From Emiliania huxleyi CCMP1516 (Eukaryota > Haptophyta > Isochrysidales > Noelaerhabdaceae), in contig NW_005202428.1 in the NCBI RefSeq assembly GCF_000372725.1, forward strand, positions 1,388,438-1,452,437: 64,000 bases of DNA, given 5' to 3'. The notes beneath the pieces are model-generated. The model did no database searches. It had not been told where the DNA came from and worked only from the letters and a program-made list of their open reading frames with translations. How positions within the stretch are numbered: the first letter of the stretch is position 1; the number at the start of each line of letters is the position of its first letter. Positions 39,521 to 50,263 of the stretch are shown here, in pieces. Made by a program: the position numbers and the translations under genes.

Positions 39521-42500
39521 TCACACGACGCCGCCCTCCTCTCCAGTCAGCTGCGAGCGGCGGATCACGCCAACGTATCGGCCCGCGTACGTGACGTACG
39601 CGTGCTCCGTCGCAAAGAGCGAAAACTGCATGTGCACCGTGGCGAGCGACGTCGCGGCGAGCACGACGGTGGGCGCGTGGTTGACGGCGGTGGGGCGCGA
39701 GCGGCCGATGCCCATCGACTCGTCCGTGCCGAGGGGCAGCACACCGAGGTCGAGCGGCAGGTCGAGCAGCGCGAGCTCCGACTCTGTGAACTCGCCGCCT
39801 AATCTCGGCCGAATCTCGGTTCACCTCGGGGGATCTCCGACCCGGTGAGCTCGCTGCGGAGGGAGGGACGCCAAACGAGGGCGAGACGAGGCCAGAGTTG
39901 CGCCGCTGCAGCCGCTGAGCGCGCGTCATCCTGGACGGCGCTCGCTCGATGCCGAGCCCCGGCGCGGGCGAGGGGTTGCCCGGCCGGCCCGCGGCCGTGC
40001 TCCCCGTGCTCGCGCGTTGCGTGTCGCTGCCGCTCGACGCCGCCGACGGAGAGACGGACGCCGGCGACGCGCTGAGCGCGTCCGCGCTCCCCGACGGCTG
40101 CACGGCGCACGCTGCATCAGGAGTGGCGGCAGCCAGCGACGCCGATGCCGTCGTCGTCGCTGGCAGCGGCTGCTGCGTCGTCGTCTGTTGCGGCGGCGGC
40201 TGCGGCTGCGGCGTCTGCTGGTGCTGCGGCGGCTGGTGCTGCGTCTGCTGCGGCTGCTGCGTCTGCGGCTGCGTCTGCTGCGGCTGCGGCTGGTGCTGGC
40301 GCGTCATCGCCGTCAGCTCTGTGCTGTCCGACGGCTCCGCAGGGGCAGGCGCCAGCGGCTGCTGTCTGGCGAGCTCGCCGCCGAGGCTGCTGCGGTCGAG
40401 GCTGCGGCTGCGGGCGAGGGAGCGGCGGCTGCGTCGGTTGTCTCCGTCTCCGACGCCGAGGGAGGTGAGGGAGAGGTGCCGCGTGATTGTCCACGAGCGA
40501 GGCGAGCCGAGCGCCTCGGTCATCTTTGTCGCAATCTTGTCGAGCAGCGGCGCGGGCCGCTTGCGCCCTCCGTCCGACGAGCAGAGGATGTGCTCGATCT
40601 GCAGGTCGAGGTAGGCGCGAGGCACCGCGCCGAGCAGCGCGCCGCCCGCGTCGACGAGCGCGAACTCGAGCGCCTCCGACTCGAGGAGCAGCCGGTGCGC
40701 GTCGGCGAAGGTGCACGGGACGCAGAGCGGCTTGAGGGTGGCGTCCATCACCTGCGAAGAGGGTGCCGAGAGGAGGGTCCGAGCAGGGTCCGAGCAGGAG
40801 CGGCTTGAGGGTGGCGCCCATCACGTCGTGCGCGCAGCGCGACGACGCGTGGTGCGGCTTGAGCGGCTGGATGTAGGGCAGCTTGTTGAGGGTCATCATC
40901 GTGTCGTAGATGGAGGTGTTGCACGCGTTGCCCACGCCGTACGCGAGAAGCACCGCCACGAGCACGGGGAGCATGTGGCTCAGCTGCCCGGTGAGCTCAA
41001 AGACGATCACCTGCTCGCGGTGCACGCGCGTCAAGAGGGTGTGGCGAGGCTCTCCCACAGCTGGCCGCTGGAGTCGAGGGCGCGCGCCGACGTCGACACG
41101 GTGCGGGTCACGCCCGCGGCGAGCGCCGCTGCGCCGACGACGGCGTACCCGCCCGCCGTGATCTGCACGTCGACGGGCGTGATGTCGTTGAGGAGCTCGC
41201 CGAAGAGTCTGCCGCCCGCCGCGCCAATCAGAAAGACGGGCGTGAAGACGCCGCACGAGATGGGGCAGCCGACGGCGATGCAGGTGAAGACGAACTTGCA
41301 CACGACGTAGATGGCGAGGTTGGCGGTGAGGGACGGGTTCGCCCAGCGCGCCGCCATGTCGAACGAGTTTGGCCGGAAGAGCTCGTTGATCACCTGTTGG
41401 CGGTGTCGCACGCGCGGCGGACGTGTGAGGAGGCGCGGCTCGCCACTGGCCGCGGAGCTCGAGGCTCGCCGCTTGCGGCGGGGAGCGGAAGAGAATACAA
41501 TACTAATAATGTTAATAAGAGCTCGAGGCTCGCCTCTTGCGGCGGGGAGCGGAAGAATCCAAACGGGAAAGTGAGCATCGCGGAGGTGAAGGCGACGACG
41601 AGCGTGTAGCCTGCGTCGTGAAGACAAGGGCTATAAGCACAGCCGAACGCGGCCGAGTACGGCCGAGTGTGTGTCCTCTCGAAGTGCTAGCTGCAATGCA
41701 CGGATCCGGATGCCGCATCTAGAAGGAAGGGGGCCGTAGCGCGAGAGGAGCGCCTCGAGCGCGGTGGCGGACGAGCAGTCGCCGCGCAGAGGCGCGAGGA
41801 CGTCGAAGCCGAGCAGCGCCTCGATGCGCGACGCGACCTAGGGTTAGGGTTAGGGTGGGTCAGGGTTAGGGTTAGAGCAGCGCCTCGATGCGCGACGCGA
41901 CCTGCCGGCGCGCGGGCGGGAGCAGCGGGTGCGAGTGGTGCACGTAGCGGTGCCTGCGGGACCGGGGACGGGTCGGGGACGCGGGCATGTGCATGTCATG
42001 GACGTGTGCGTGTGCGTGTGCATGTGCGTGCGCATGTCGTGGAGATGTCGCCGGGACGTGGCGGCGCCTGGTGCGGCGCTGCGCGAGGGCGACGCGCAGC
42101 TCGCGCACGAGGGAGATGAGCGACGAGGTGGCGTGCACGAAGCCGGCGCCGACGAGGCCGCACACACAGCCGAGGAGCGCGAAGGCGTAGATCTCGCCGT
42201 TGTGCAGCAGCTGGTCCATGTCGCCAAAGTCCGTCTTGCGGAAGCCCTGGCCGAGCGATCCGGTGTCGCGCATGCCTCGAAAGACGAGCGCACCGCAGAC
42301 GGAGGCGAAGAGGCTCTTCCAGAGGTGCTGCACCGAGTAGTACGTCGAGGTCACCTCGATCGAGAAGAGCACCCCGCCGACCGGCGCGCCAAAGGTTGCG
42401 GCGACGCCGGCGGCGCAAGCGGCGGAGAGCATCTGCTGTCGCAGCGCCTCGTCCTGCGCGAGAGACAGCCGAGGTAAGCCGAGGTGCCGAGGTGGTGGCG

Positions 42501-43244
42501 AGGTGGTGGCGAGGTGGTGGCGAGGTGGTGGCGAGGTGGTGGCGAGGTGGTGGCGAGGTGCAGCCGAGGCACAGCCGGGAGTCTCGTCACGGCTAGTCTT
42601 GAGGCCTGGCCAAGCCGCCGGAAGCCCGGGAGGCGGGTCAGACACGCGGCGGCGCAGGAGGTGATGTGGACGTACGGCCCCTCCTTGCCGACGGAGAGGC
42701 CGCCCGCCAGCGCGAGCACGAGCGAGAGCATCTTCGCCACCATCGTGCGCAGCGAGAGGTAGTTGTGCATCCGCATGCCGCCCAGCACAGACTTCATCTG
42801 CGGGATGCCAGACCCGGCAGAGGCGGGGCCGATGAACTGGACGACCATGGCAGAGAGCGCGCACAGCACCAGCGCCGAGCCCGTCCACACGGCGTACGAC
42901 GGCAGGAAGGAGCCCTCCGCCTGCGCCGCCGCCGCGCGGCCCATCACGAGCGCCTCAATCAGGTGGTCGAGCAGAAAGGCGAGCAGGTTGGCCGAGACGC
43001 CGATCATTAGCAGCAGCAGCGTCTCCTGGATCGCGTACACCCACCCGATGTGCCGCAGCAGGAAGCGGCGCACGACCATAAAGTGCGGCTCGGCGGCCGC
43101 CGGCGCGGGAAGGATGACCGATAGCCCGGAAGAGCCGACGCTCGCGTCATCGTCGTCGTCGCCATCGAGTAGCGCGCGCGCGTCGTTGAGCGCCCGGGTG
43201 AGACGGCCGTTCGTGTCGTGGTCCGCCCAGGTGGCAGCAGCCAT
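39521..43244 (-). CDS. CLC chloride channel / Cl-,H+ exchanger with two CBS domains, about nine exons
   Basis: Starts at the ATG at 43244. Inferred exons: 43244-42606, 42453-42068, 41953-41902, 41837-41741, 41610-41534, 41393-41100, 41010-40825, 40751-~39850 and ~39805-39521. CLC pore motifs are all present: GSGIPQMKSVLGG, GKEGPYVHI (with the gating glutamate), and CGVFTPVFLIGAAGGRLFG. VIVFELTGQLSHMLPV closes the membrane part. CBS1 follows (VMDATLKPLCVPCTFADAHR), then a Gln/Pro-rich insert and CBS2 (VHMQFSLFATEHAYVTYAGR). The gating Glu allows either channel or exchanger. Two frame-checked introns are remarkable: 41838-41901 is built of telomere-like repeats between perfect 29-bp exon copies, and 40752-40824 lies between 27-bp copies. 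The last intron's edges are uncertain. Confidence 0.85.
41811..41903. repeat. Telomere-like repeat tract flanked by perfect 29-bp direct repeats (CLC intron 3)
   Basis: The 29-bp segments 41811-41839 and 41875-41903 are identical. Between them lie about six TTAGGG-type units, two of them imperfect. On the gene strand this is AG|GTCGCG...CCCTAACCCTAG|GTCGCG, a 64-nt GT-AG intron (41838-41901). Retention would give a TAA stop straight after the duplicated exon segment. Confidence 0.92.
42476..42565. repeat. GAGGTGGTGGC minisatellite in CLC intron 1
   Basis: An 11-bp unit GAGGTGGTGGC is repeated about seven times without much divergence inside the inferred intron 42454-42605. Confidence 0.85.
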
Positions 43245-43383
43245 CCCGCAGGCAGAGGGCGGAGATGGCGCCGTAAGCAAAGGTTAGAAAAGAGAAATCA
43301 CGCCGATGCCCGCACTCCAAGTGCTCCAAGTGCACACCGCGCACCTACATGACAAGCGATCCCACGATTGCGAATGTGGGGAC

Positions 43384-43740
43384 TACATGATTACAGGAAG
43401 GGTGGAGGGGCCCGTCTGCAGAGCTAGGCGGCGCGGGCACCCCCCACTGGGGCCGAGGACAAGGAGCCGTTCGTCGCTTGCTTGTTCTTTTGCTTGTTGA
43501 TCCAGTCGGTACGCTCCTTGCGCGCCTGATTGTTTGATGTTGTCGGCGTCGCCCGCCACCGCCGCCTTGGAGATCTGCTGCGTGTGGTGGACGACGAAGG
43601 AGGAGGCGCTCGCCGACGCCGCCCCGTACACCGTCCGGTCCGTGTTGGTGCCCGCCGCCTCTTTGGCGAACACGTGGAGGAACTGCTTGGTGGGCGGCGC
43701 AATGCCTCCCAAAGTTTCCACGAGCACCAGCCGCGTTACG
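43384..43740 (-). pseudogene. Possible C-terminal fragment of a retroelement polymerase protein
   Basis: An open frame without an ATG reads TRLVLVETLGGIAPPTKQFL ... AAGTNTDRTVYG ... FVVHHTQQISKAAVAGDADN. The pattern (L-V-E-T-x-G-G, F-L...A, T-D-R-T-x-Y-G, F...HHTQ-x-I-S-x-A) is one I associate with the tail of LINE-type reverse transcriptase proteins in protist genomes. It is closed upstream by a stop and degenerates downstream. This is memory-based recognition, so moderate to low confidence. Confidence 0.4.
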
Positions 43741-43969
43741 GGTCCCGGGGGGTCGGATGGGTTGCGAGAGGGCCCCGGCTATTTTTTGTTTGAATCCCGG
43801 AGGCCGTTAGAACATGAATTGACGGTCCACGTGCCCGTCCACAGCCACGGACAACATGCTAGCCCAGCAGGCCGCTCCCACCGCCGCCCGCGGCGGAGGC
43901 AAGGCGGCAAAGGGTGGCAAGGGTGGCGGCAAGGGCGGTGGCAAGGGTGGTGGCCGTGTGGCGCACCAG

Positions 43970-44246
43970 ACCCGCTTTGCGCCGCCGCACTCAACGCCCG
44001 ATACTCGGTTAGAGCCGGCGGAGCGACGGCGGCAAAGGTGGCTGCGGCCGCCGGCGACCTCACACGGTGTCGAGCGCCGTAGAGACGGCCCCGAGAGCCG
44101 CCACCAGGTGTGCCACGACCGCCGCCGCGAGGCTCGTGGCGATGGATGCGCCAGACCCGCTTTGCGCCGCCGCCAACGCCCGATACTCGATCAGAGCCGG
44201 TGGAGCGACGGCGGCAGAGTTGCGGCCGCCGGCGACCTTCCCCTCG
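43970..44246. repeat. About 92-bp segment duplicated at roughly 180-bp spacing
   Basis: CCAGACCCGCTTTGCGCCGC at 43970 recurs at about 44150, and similarity continues for about 90 bp with small indels. A surrounding frame (43856-44488, Gly/Lys/Arg-rich start) is low complexity and I do not call it a gene. Confidence 0.75.
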
Positions 44247-44539
44247 ACCACGCCGCCGACCCGTCCACAAGCACGCGTGGACTGCCATCGAGAAGAAGGA
44301 GAAGGAGGGCGGCGGATCCGGAGCCCGCGGGCGCGGCGTGGGCGGGCGCGGGCGCGGGCGGACGCGCGGGACCCCGCCAGCGGAGGCGGCAATGCCTCTG
44401 GCGGCTCTGCAGGCGGCGCGCGGCGCGCCCCTCGCCGGTCTCCCGCACGCTCCTGAGGGCCGAGAGGGCCGAGAGGCGGGGTCGGTGACCCGGGGGCATG
44501 GGCGGTGCGGCCCGCGCCGCGCGCGGGCGCGTAGCAGCC

Positions 44540-45099
44540 CGTGAGTGCCGAGATCGGGTCTGTGCTTCGACGTAGCATGGGCCCCCGGAGGCCCATCTAC
44601 AGCAGCGGCGAAGTGAGCGTGTTTGTGGTGTTGGTGTGACGTCTGAGCTTGGATCTGTGACTAAAGCCGCTTACCACTGATGGATCCCCACCCGAATAAC
44701 ACACAGTGAGCGCCCCAGCACTTCACTACGCCCTCCGCGCGAAATCGCTAGTGGTGCTTTGTGGCAGCACATTGTGCTTTGTGGCAGCACGGGTGCGGTG
44801 CCCGAGACCGATTGCCCCACGAGCCCCTCCCCAACGTCGTCGACTTAATGAGAGGGTTCCAGCACTTGACCTCGTAGTGAACGTCCCGCATCTAGAAAAG
44901 AAAAAGGGCGCCGAATCCCTGCTTTCCGCACATCCAGCAAAAAAGAAAAGTGTGTCGGCGAGGCGAGCGAACGGACCGCACCAGGACAAGGGTTGTGCGT
45001 AGAGACAAGCGTGGTGTAGTGGTGTAGAGGCCGGTTTTCACATTTCTCATACTACTATAACTAGTACTCCTCTCGGCGACAAGCAACCACGCGCAGCCG
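44540..45099. other. Intergenic, about 560 bp, nothing firm
   Basis: Upstream of ABCF. TGCTTTGTGGCAGCAC occurs twice in a row (about 44754-44790). The ABCF promoter and 5' UTR should lie at the right end. No TATA box is seen. Confidence 0.45.
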
Positions 45100-45679
45100 A
45101 TGCTCTTCGACGTGCCGGTCCACGAGCTGACTGCCGGCGACGGCGACAAGGCGCTGCTCACCGCGGACGGCGGCCGGAACCGTGGCCATGGTGCCGACTT
45201 TGGGCACCTCAAGAACCGTCTGCGGCTCCGCAGCGGTGGCCGGTACGCCATGATCGGCCGTAACGGGTGCGGCAAGTCGACGCTTCTTCGGGCGCTTGCC
45301 TCTGGCACGCTCCCCGAGTGGCCCGGCTCCATCCGCACGTTTCTGGTGGAGCAGGACCACCGGATCGATCCCGAGCAGCAGGTGATAGAGGCGGTGCTCT
45401 CCGCCGACAGCCGCGTCTCGGACTTGCAGGCGGAGGCGGCACGGCTCGAGAGGGAGTCCGCCGAGGCGAGGGAGTCTGCGACGGAGCGGCTATGCGAGAT
45501 CTACGAGGCGCTCGAGGAGCTCGACGCAGAGTCGGAGGGACTGCGCCGGCACCGGGTCGAGGCCATCCTCGGCGGCCTCGGCTTCACGGCGGAGATGCAG
45601 GGCGCCGCAGTGGGCGAGCTGAGCGGAGGGTGGCAGGCGCGGCTGGCGATGGCGAGCGCGCTCTTCGTCGAGCCCGAGC

Positions 45680-45717
<38 letters not shown>

Positions 45718-47286
45718 CGGGGGCTGCGATGGCTGCAGCGGTACCTCCGCGACGAGTTTCGGGGGACGATGCTGGTCGTCGCGCACGACCGCGCCTTCCT
45801 CGACGCGGTGGCGACCGACATCATCCTCTTCGAGGGCGTCAAGGGGACGCTCACCTATTTTCACGGCACGCTCGAGGAGAGGGGCCTAGATGCGGAGGAG
45901 ATGCGGAGTCCGTCTCCTCTCGAGCCAGCGGCTCGAGTCGACACGCAACCGCATCGTAGCTCTCGCATTCACGCGGTGCTCTGCACACCCGATGCCGTGT
46001 CCACGCCCCTGAGGTCCACGTCACGTGCTTCTCTAGGAGTTTGAGACGCGGACCGCCGACTCGTCTGCCGCGATGCAGCGTCAGGTCGCGGCGCTCGAGC
46101 GGAAGAAGAAGCACATCGAGCAGTCGGTTGACAAGATGAAGCAGGCGGCCGCCGGGAAGCACGGCGACCAGAAGAAGTCGGACCTGGTCGCCTCCCGCGA
46201 GAAGAAGCTCGGCCGGATGGGCCTCGAGAAGACGGCCGACGGCAAAAAGTTCAACGCGCAGAAGCCCGCGCAGCCTCAGATGCGGGATCCGTGTACACTC
46301 CGACCAGCACTCGAGAGGACACGCACTCGGCTGTATTTAGCTGCACCGGGAACCTGCTTGCGCACACTGCACGAGTCCGCATTCACTCCTGCCTCTGGTG
46401 CATTCTGGTGGGAGGCACGGCCTCCTTGAACGATTCCTTGATACATTAATTGCTACGGGCAGACACGGCATCCGCGCGGGCGCGGCCAACCACAACGACG
46501 GCGAGAGCAAGGGGTCGGGCACGATGCGCAAGATGGTGGGCACGTCGCTGCTGCCGAAGTCGGCGCCGGAGCTCAAGTGGGGCTTCGGCGACAGCGCGCC
46601 GCTCGGCCTGTCGGACGACGCGCCGCTGCTGGAGCTGCGGTCGGTCGGCTTTGCCTACCCGGGCGGGGGACAGCCGACCCTCTTCTCAGGCGTCGAGCTG
46701 TCGCTCGGCTCTCGCTGCCGGGTCGCGCAAGTCACCGCCGCGACGGGCGGTGAAGAGCGCCTCTTGTCTACACACGCGTTGCTTGTGCACAGGTCGCGCT
46801 CGTCGGCCGGAACGGGACGGGCAAGTCGTCGCTGATGCGGCTGCTCACGGGGGAGGCCGAGCCGAGCGCGGGCGAGGTGTGGCGCCACCGCGGCTTGCGC
46901 GTGGCGCACTACAGCCAGCACCTCGCGGAGAGCCTCGACAAGGAAGCGCGGGCTGCGCATCCAGCAGCTCCTCGAGCCTTCACGGAACCTTCTCGGACCC
47001 TTCCCATAGGAGACGCGGAGCGGGTTTGCCTGGCTCAAGGCGCCGGCTCGCCCCCCCCGGCCCACCGCTCGCCCTGCACTTGCCCAACGGCCAGCCCCTC
47101 CCCCCCCCCCCGCTCTGCCAGGACGAGCTGCCCGACGCCAAGGACGAGGACCTCCGGCGCCAGCTGGGCTCGTTTGGCATCAACAGCGGGGCCAGCGGGC
47201 TGGCCTCCCTCCCCCTCTCGGCGCTTAGCGGAGGGCAGCGCGTGCGCGTCGTCATCGCGCGCCTGGCGATGGAGGCGCCGCATCTC

Positions 47287-47322
<36 letters not shown>

Positions 47323-47508
47323 TACTCGATCGACGCCCTGAGCGACGCGCTCGAGCGCTTTGCGGGCGGCATCGTCCTCGTGTCCCACAACGCGAGCCTC
47401 CTTGAAAAGGTGGCGCGCGACGTCTACATCGTGAGCGGTGCCAAGCGCACGGTGCAGCGGTTCGACGGAACCGTTGACGAGTACCTCGCTCGGGTGTTGG
47501 GGAGGTGA
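45100..47508 (+). CDS. ABC-F ATPase (ABCF2/GCN20-like), six exons
   Basis: Inferred exons 45100-45876, 46037-46281, 46463-46721, 46793-46942, 47010-47039 and 47122-47508 give an uninterrupted frame of 615 aa. Two ABC domains with no membrane segments: Walker A GRNGCGKST and GRNGTGKSS, signatures LSGGWQARLAMA and LSGGQRVRVVIA, Walker B LLLLDEPTNHLD in both. The linker (MQRQVAALERKKKHIEQSV) and GIRAGAANHNDGESK fit ABCF2-type proteins, which act on ribosomes in translation or biogenesis. Exon 5 is only 30 nt (ETRSGFAWLK). Inferred donors are GA, GC, GT, GA, GC; intron 3 sits between copies of GGTCGCGC. Introns 1 and 2 belong to a sequence family shared with other genes. The start is slightly late compared with some relatives. 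Confidence 0.88.
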
Positions 47509-49021
47509 GGATTGGCGCTGCTCCGCCGTTGTGCGTGTGTGTGCTGCTGAAGTGTAACGTGAGCTGAGTGATGAAAGAGCAAAGAGAAGTAAAATGTGAA
47601 GTTTGGGGCACGTCATGTTGAAAGGGGGGCACGATGACACAACGCTTGAAGAACCATTCTGACGAGCCACCGAGCATACTTGTGTGGACGTTTCGGGCTC
47701 CTATCCCCCGCCCCGGATCCGTGGGCGATCGCACACGCGGCTGGGGGGTACGGCGCGAGGTGCCAGGTGGCGCTTACCACTGAAAAGGAGGTTTTGGAGG
47801 CCACATTGGGCTAAACCCCACCTGGCTTCCTCTCAATGCGTGTCGTGCACCACCCCACGACAGCCCACCGAAAGAGCACTGGTGCTCTCCGCATGCGCCA
47901 CCGATGTGATTGTGCAACGTCAGCCACCTCGCCGGAGGTAGTTGCGACTGGGGACACCGGAAGCTCGACGCTCGAGCACGTGTGGCAAAGTTTTGCGACA
48001 TCCTGCGACTCGACCCCCGAGGGCTGCCGGCCGCCGACAGCAATACCGAGACCGGATTGCGCAGCGAGTTCGGTCCGAATGTGCCCAGGGCCAGCCCGTG
48101 GACCGGTACGGACGGCAGGTACCCATGGGACCGCTGCGGCGGGCCTGGGAGGCGCCACGAGTCCCAATGACGCACGGTCGGCGCAAATCCCCAAGCTGGA
48201 AATAGGCCTTTAAATACAAAGGGCGCGACAAGTTCTCTCTTGCGTCGGGCAAGGTGGGCGCTTGCGTCGGGCAGCGTGGGCGCGGCATCCGGGACGGATG
48301 CGGGCCCTTCTCTCGCGGGATCGCTGGGAGCCGCTCGGCTCCCCACGCGCCGCCGAGCTGCGATGGCGCCACCGCAACGGCTGCCCCTCCTCGGCTCCCG
48401 CCCCGGGGCTGCCGAGATAGGTGCCCCGAGCCACCGTTTGCAACATCCGCGCGGAACGGCGGTGCTGCCGACGCCCCCCCGACCGGCAAACACCATGGGA
48501 AGGGCGGTGGTGAACGCTCCACCTCAGAAATGTCGTCGTCGTCGCGCAGTTCCCTTAAGTGACGTTCGGCGGCCGGCGGCGGCTGGCGCCAACAATCCGG
48601 ATTTTCGTCTCTCGACGCGAAGATATGGTCCCGAGTCTCACTACTCGCCCCTCCATCCTGTAGGTCCGGACCTTGCCTGCTCAGTAGCCGCGATGAATCG
48701 TCGCCCTCATCGTCCGCGGTCATCCTTTCAGCCTCAAACGGGCCAAACGACTGTCTCGCCATCACCCATCTCGCCTCTCGCGGTCGCGTCACACCTTCCC
48801 TCGTGCCGCAAGTAGGCGCGTGAGTGATGGCCCTGCCGCCAGGTACACGGCTACACCTCGGGACGCCGTGCTGAGACGGGTAGAGCCGCCCCGCGGGAGC
48901 AAAAGCCGCCTCGCGCGCCTCAGCCCGCCGGGCCCCTCGGCGGCCAGTGTGGGGTGGATACGGCGGTTATAAACCCCTCTGACAGCAGCGCCTCACGGCG
49001 TGGGCTGCGAGGTCACTCGGG
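47509..49021. other. Intergenic, 1.5 kb, uncertain frames
   Basis: A minus-strand frame (48792-47920, 290 aa, starting MTRPREARWVMARQSFG) is the most protein-like, with acidic stretches (DDEGDDSSR, LRDDDDISEVE), but matches nothing I know and could be a transposon capsid-type fragment. GTTATAAACC at about 48967-48976 is a TATA-like motif preceding the Pro-rich frame. Confidence 0.3.
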
Positions 49022-50263
49022 GTGACCCAGGGGGCGGCGGGGGAGCAATCTCCCGCCGGAGCAGCGGGTGATATTCCCGCTACTCGCTCGAGTTTGAGGT
49101 GCGCCGCGCCTCGCCTGTGTTGCCTTCCCGGCTGCCCCAGCCGCCCTCACCGTTCCTCATCCCCTCCCCCACCCCCTCCCCCTCAGGCTAGGCCCTCGCC
49201 ACCGCCGCTGCCGCTGTCTCCGCCACAGCCGCCGCCGTTTCCCTCCCCCCCACCCCCTCCGACGCCGTCGCCTCCGCTGCTCCCGCCACCACCGCCGGCC
49301 GCCTCAGCTCTCCCTCGCCCACCTCCCACACACCACCAACGCCCTCCGCGCGTCCCCGCACGCCGCCTCCGCGCCCCCACGCCCCCACGACGACCTCCCG
49401 CCCCGCCCTCCCCGCGTCTCAGACCTTTGGCCGTGCTCCGCTCGGGGCGACTCGGCGCCGCCATCGCGAGCACGCCGCCCTCGCCCCCGCCACCTTCCCC
49501 CCCGCCGCCATCCCCACCGCCGCCGTCGCCGCCGCCCCCGTCACCGCCACCGCCCTTGCCGCCCCCTCCATCGCCCCCGCCGCCGTCGCCCCCTCCGCTT
49601 TCCCCGCCTCCTCCGTCGCCTCCGCCGCCGAGCCCTCCGCCACCAAGCCCGCCCCCGCCCTCACCCCCTCCTGCCTCGCCGCCTCCGCCATCGCCGCCGC
49701 CTCCCTCTCCGCCGCCGCCCTCACCGCCCCCTCCGTCGCCGCCGCCGCCATCACCGCCGCCGCCATCGCCACCACCTCCCTCGCCACCACCGCCCTCCCC
49801 GCCCCCGCCAAGCCCGCCTCCGCCGTCGCCGCCGCCGCCGTCGCCTCCGCCACCATCCCCGCCGCCGCCCAGCCCTCCGCCACCATCACCACCACCGCCC
49901 AGCCCTCCGCCCCCAAGCCCGCCCCCGCCATCGCCGCCGCCTCCCTCGCCACCGCCGCCCTCGCCGCCACCCCCGTCACCACCGCCTCCGAGCCCGCCCC
50001 CGCCCTCGCCTCCGCCGCCCTCGCCACCACCCCCGTCTCCGCCACCGCCGAGCCCTCCCCCGCCCTCTCCCCCTCCGCCCTCACCGCCGCCGCCCTCGCC
50101 GCCGCCGCCCTCGCCGCCGCCACCGAGCCCGCCGCCACGGTCACCCCCGCCCCCGTCGCCGCCACTTCCCTCACCGCCAGGCCCAGCCCGCCGCCGCCAT
50201 CTCCCCCACCGCCCTCACCGCCACGCTGCCAGCGCAGCCGCCGGGCGACGCGACAGCGGCTAG
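49022..50263 (+). CDS. Hydroxyproline-rich type (SPPPP)n frame, start not defined
   Basis: The frame is open for 413 codons and from ~residue 160 consists of about 45 tandem SPPPP units, like extensins and pherophorin/cell-wall proteins of algae. There is no in-frame ATG; the frame opens with GTG and lacks a signal peptide. It is thus either an exon of a larger secreted protein whose start is elsewhere or a non-coding minisatellite. Synonymous third positions vary among units (CCG, CCC, CCA; TCG, TCA, AGC), which argues for coding constraint at least in the past. The reverse frame is an Ala/Val/Gly artefact. Confidence 0.4.
   Translation: MTQGAAGEQSPAGAAGDIPATRSSLRCAAPRLCCLPGCPSRPHRSSSPPPPPPPQARPSPPPLPLSPPQPPPFPSPPPPPTPSPPLLPPPPPAASALPRPPPTHHQRPPRVPARRLRAPTPPRRPPAPPSPRLRPLAVLRSGRLGAAIASTPPSPPPPSPPPPSPPPPSPPPPSPPPPLPPPPSPPPPSPPPLSPPPPSPPPPSPPPPSPPPPSPPPASPPPPSPPPPSPPPPSPPPPSPPPPSPPPPSPPPPSPPPPSPPPPSPPPPSPPPPSPPPPSPPPPSPPPPSPPPPSPPPPSPPPPSPPPPSPPPPSPPPPSPPPPSPPPPSPPPPSPPPPSPPPPSPPPPSPPPPSPPPPSPPPPSPPPPSPPPRSPPPPSPPLPSPPGPARRRHLPHRPHRHAASAAAGRRDSG

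Noticed and set aside
40117-41301. 394-codon minus-strand frame inside the CLC gene
   Set aside because: It is in a shifted frame compared with the pore and CBS exons and yields Arg/Ala/Gln repeats. Only its middle (VIVFELTGQL..) is a true exon, which is included in the CLC call.
41838-41876. A true chromosome end or telomere
   Set aside because: The TTAGGG-type tract is only about 36 bp, has imperfect units, and has CLC coding sequence on both sides.
47509-49021. tRNA, rRNA or other structural RNA genes in the gaps
   Set aside because: I looked for cloverleaf arms and conserved rRNA words in this and other spacers and found none that I could support by eye. A covariance-model search would be decisive.
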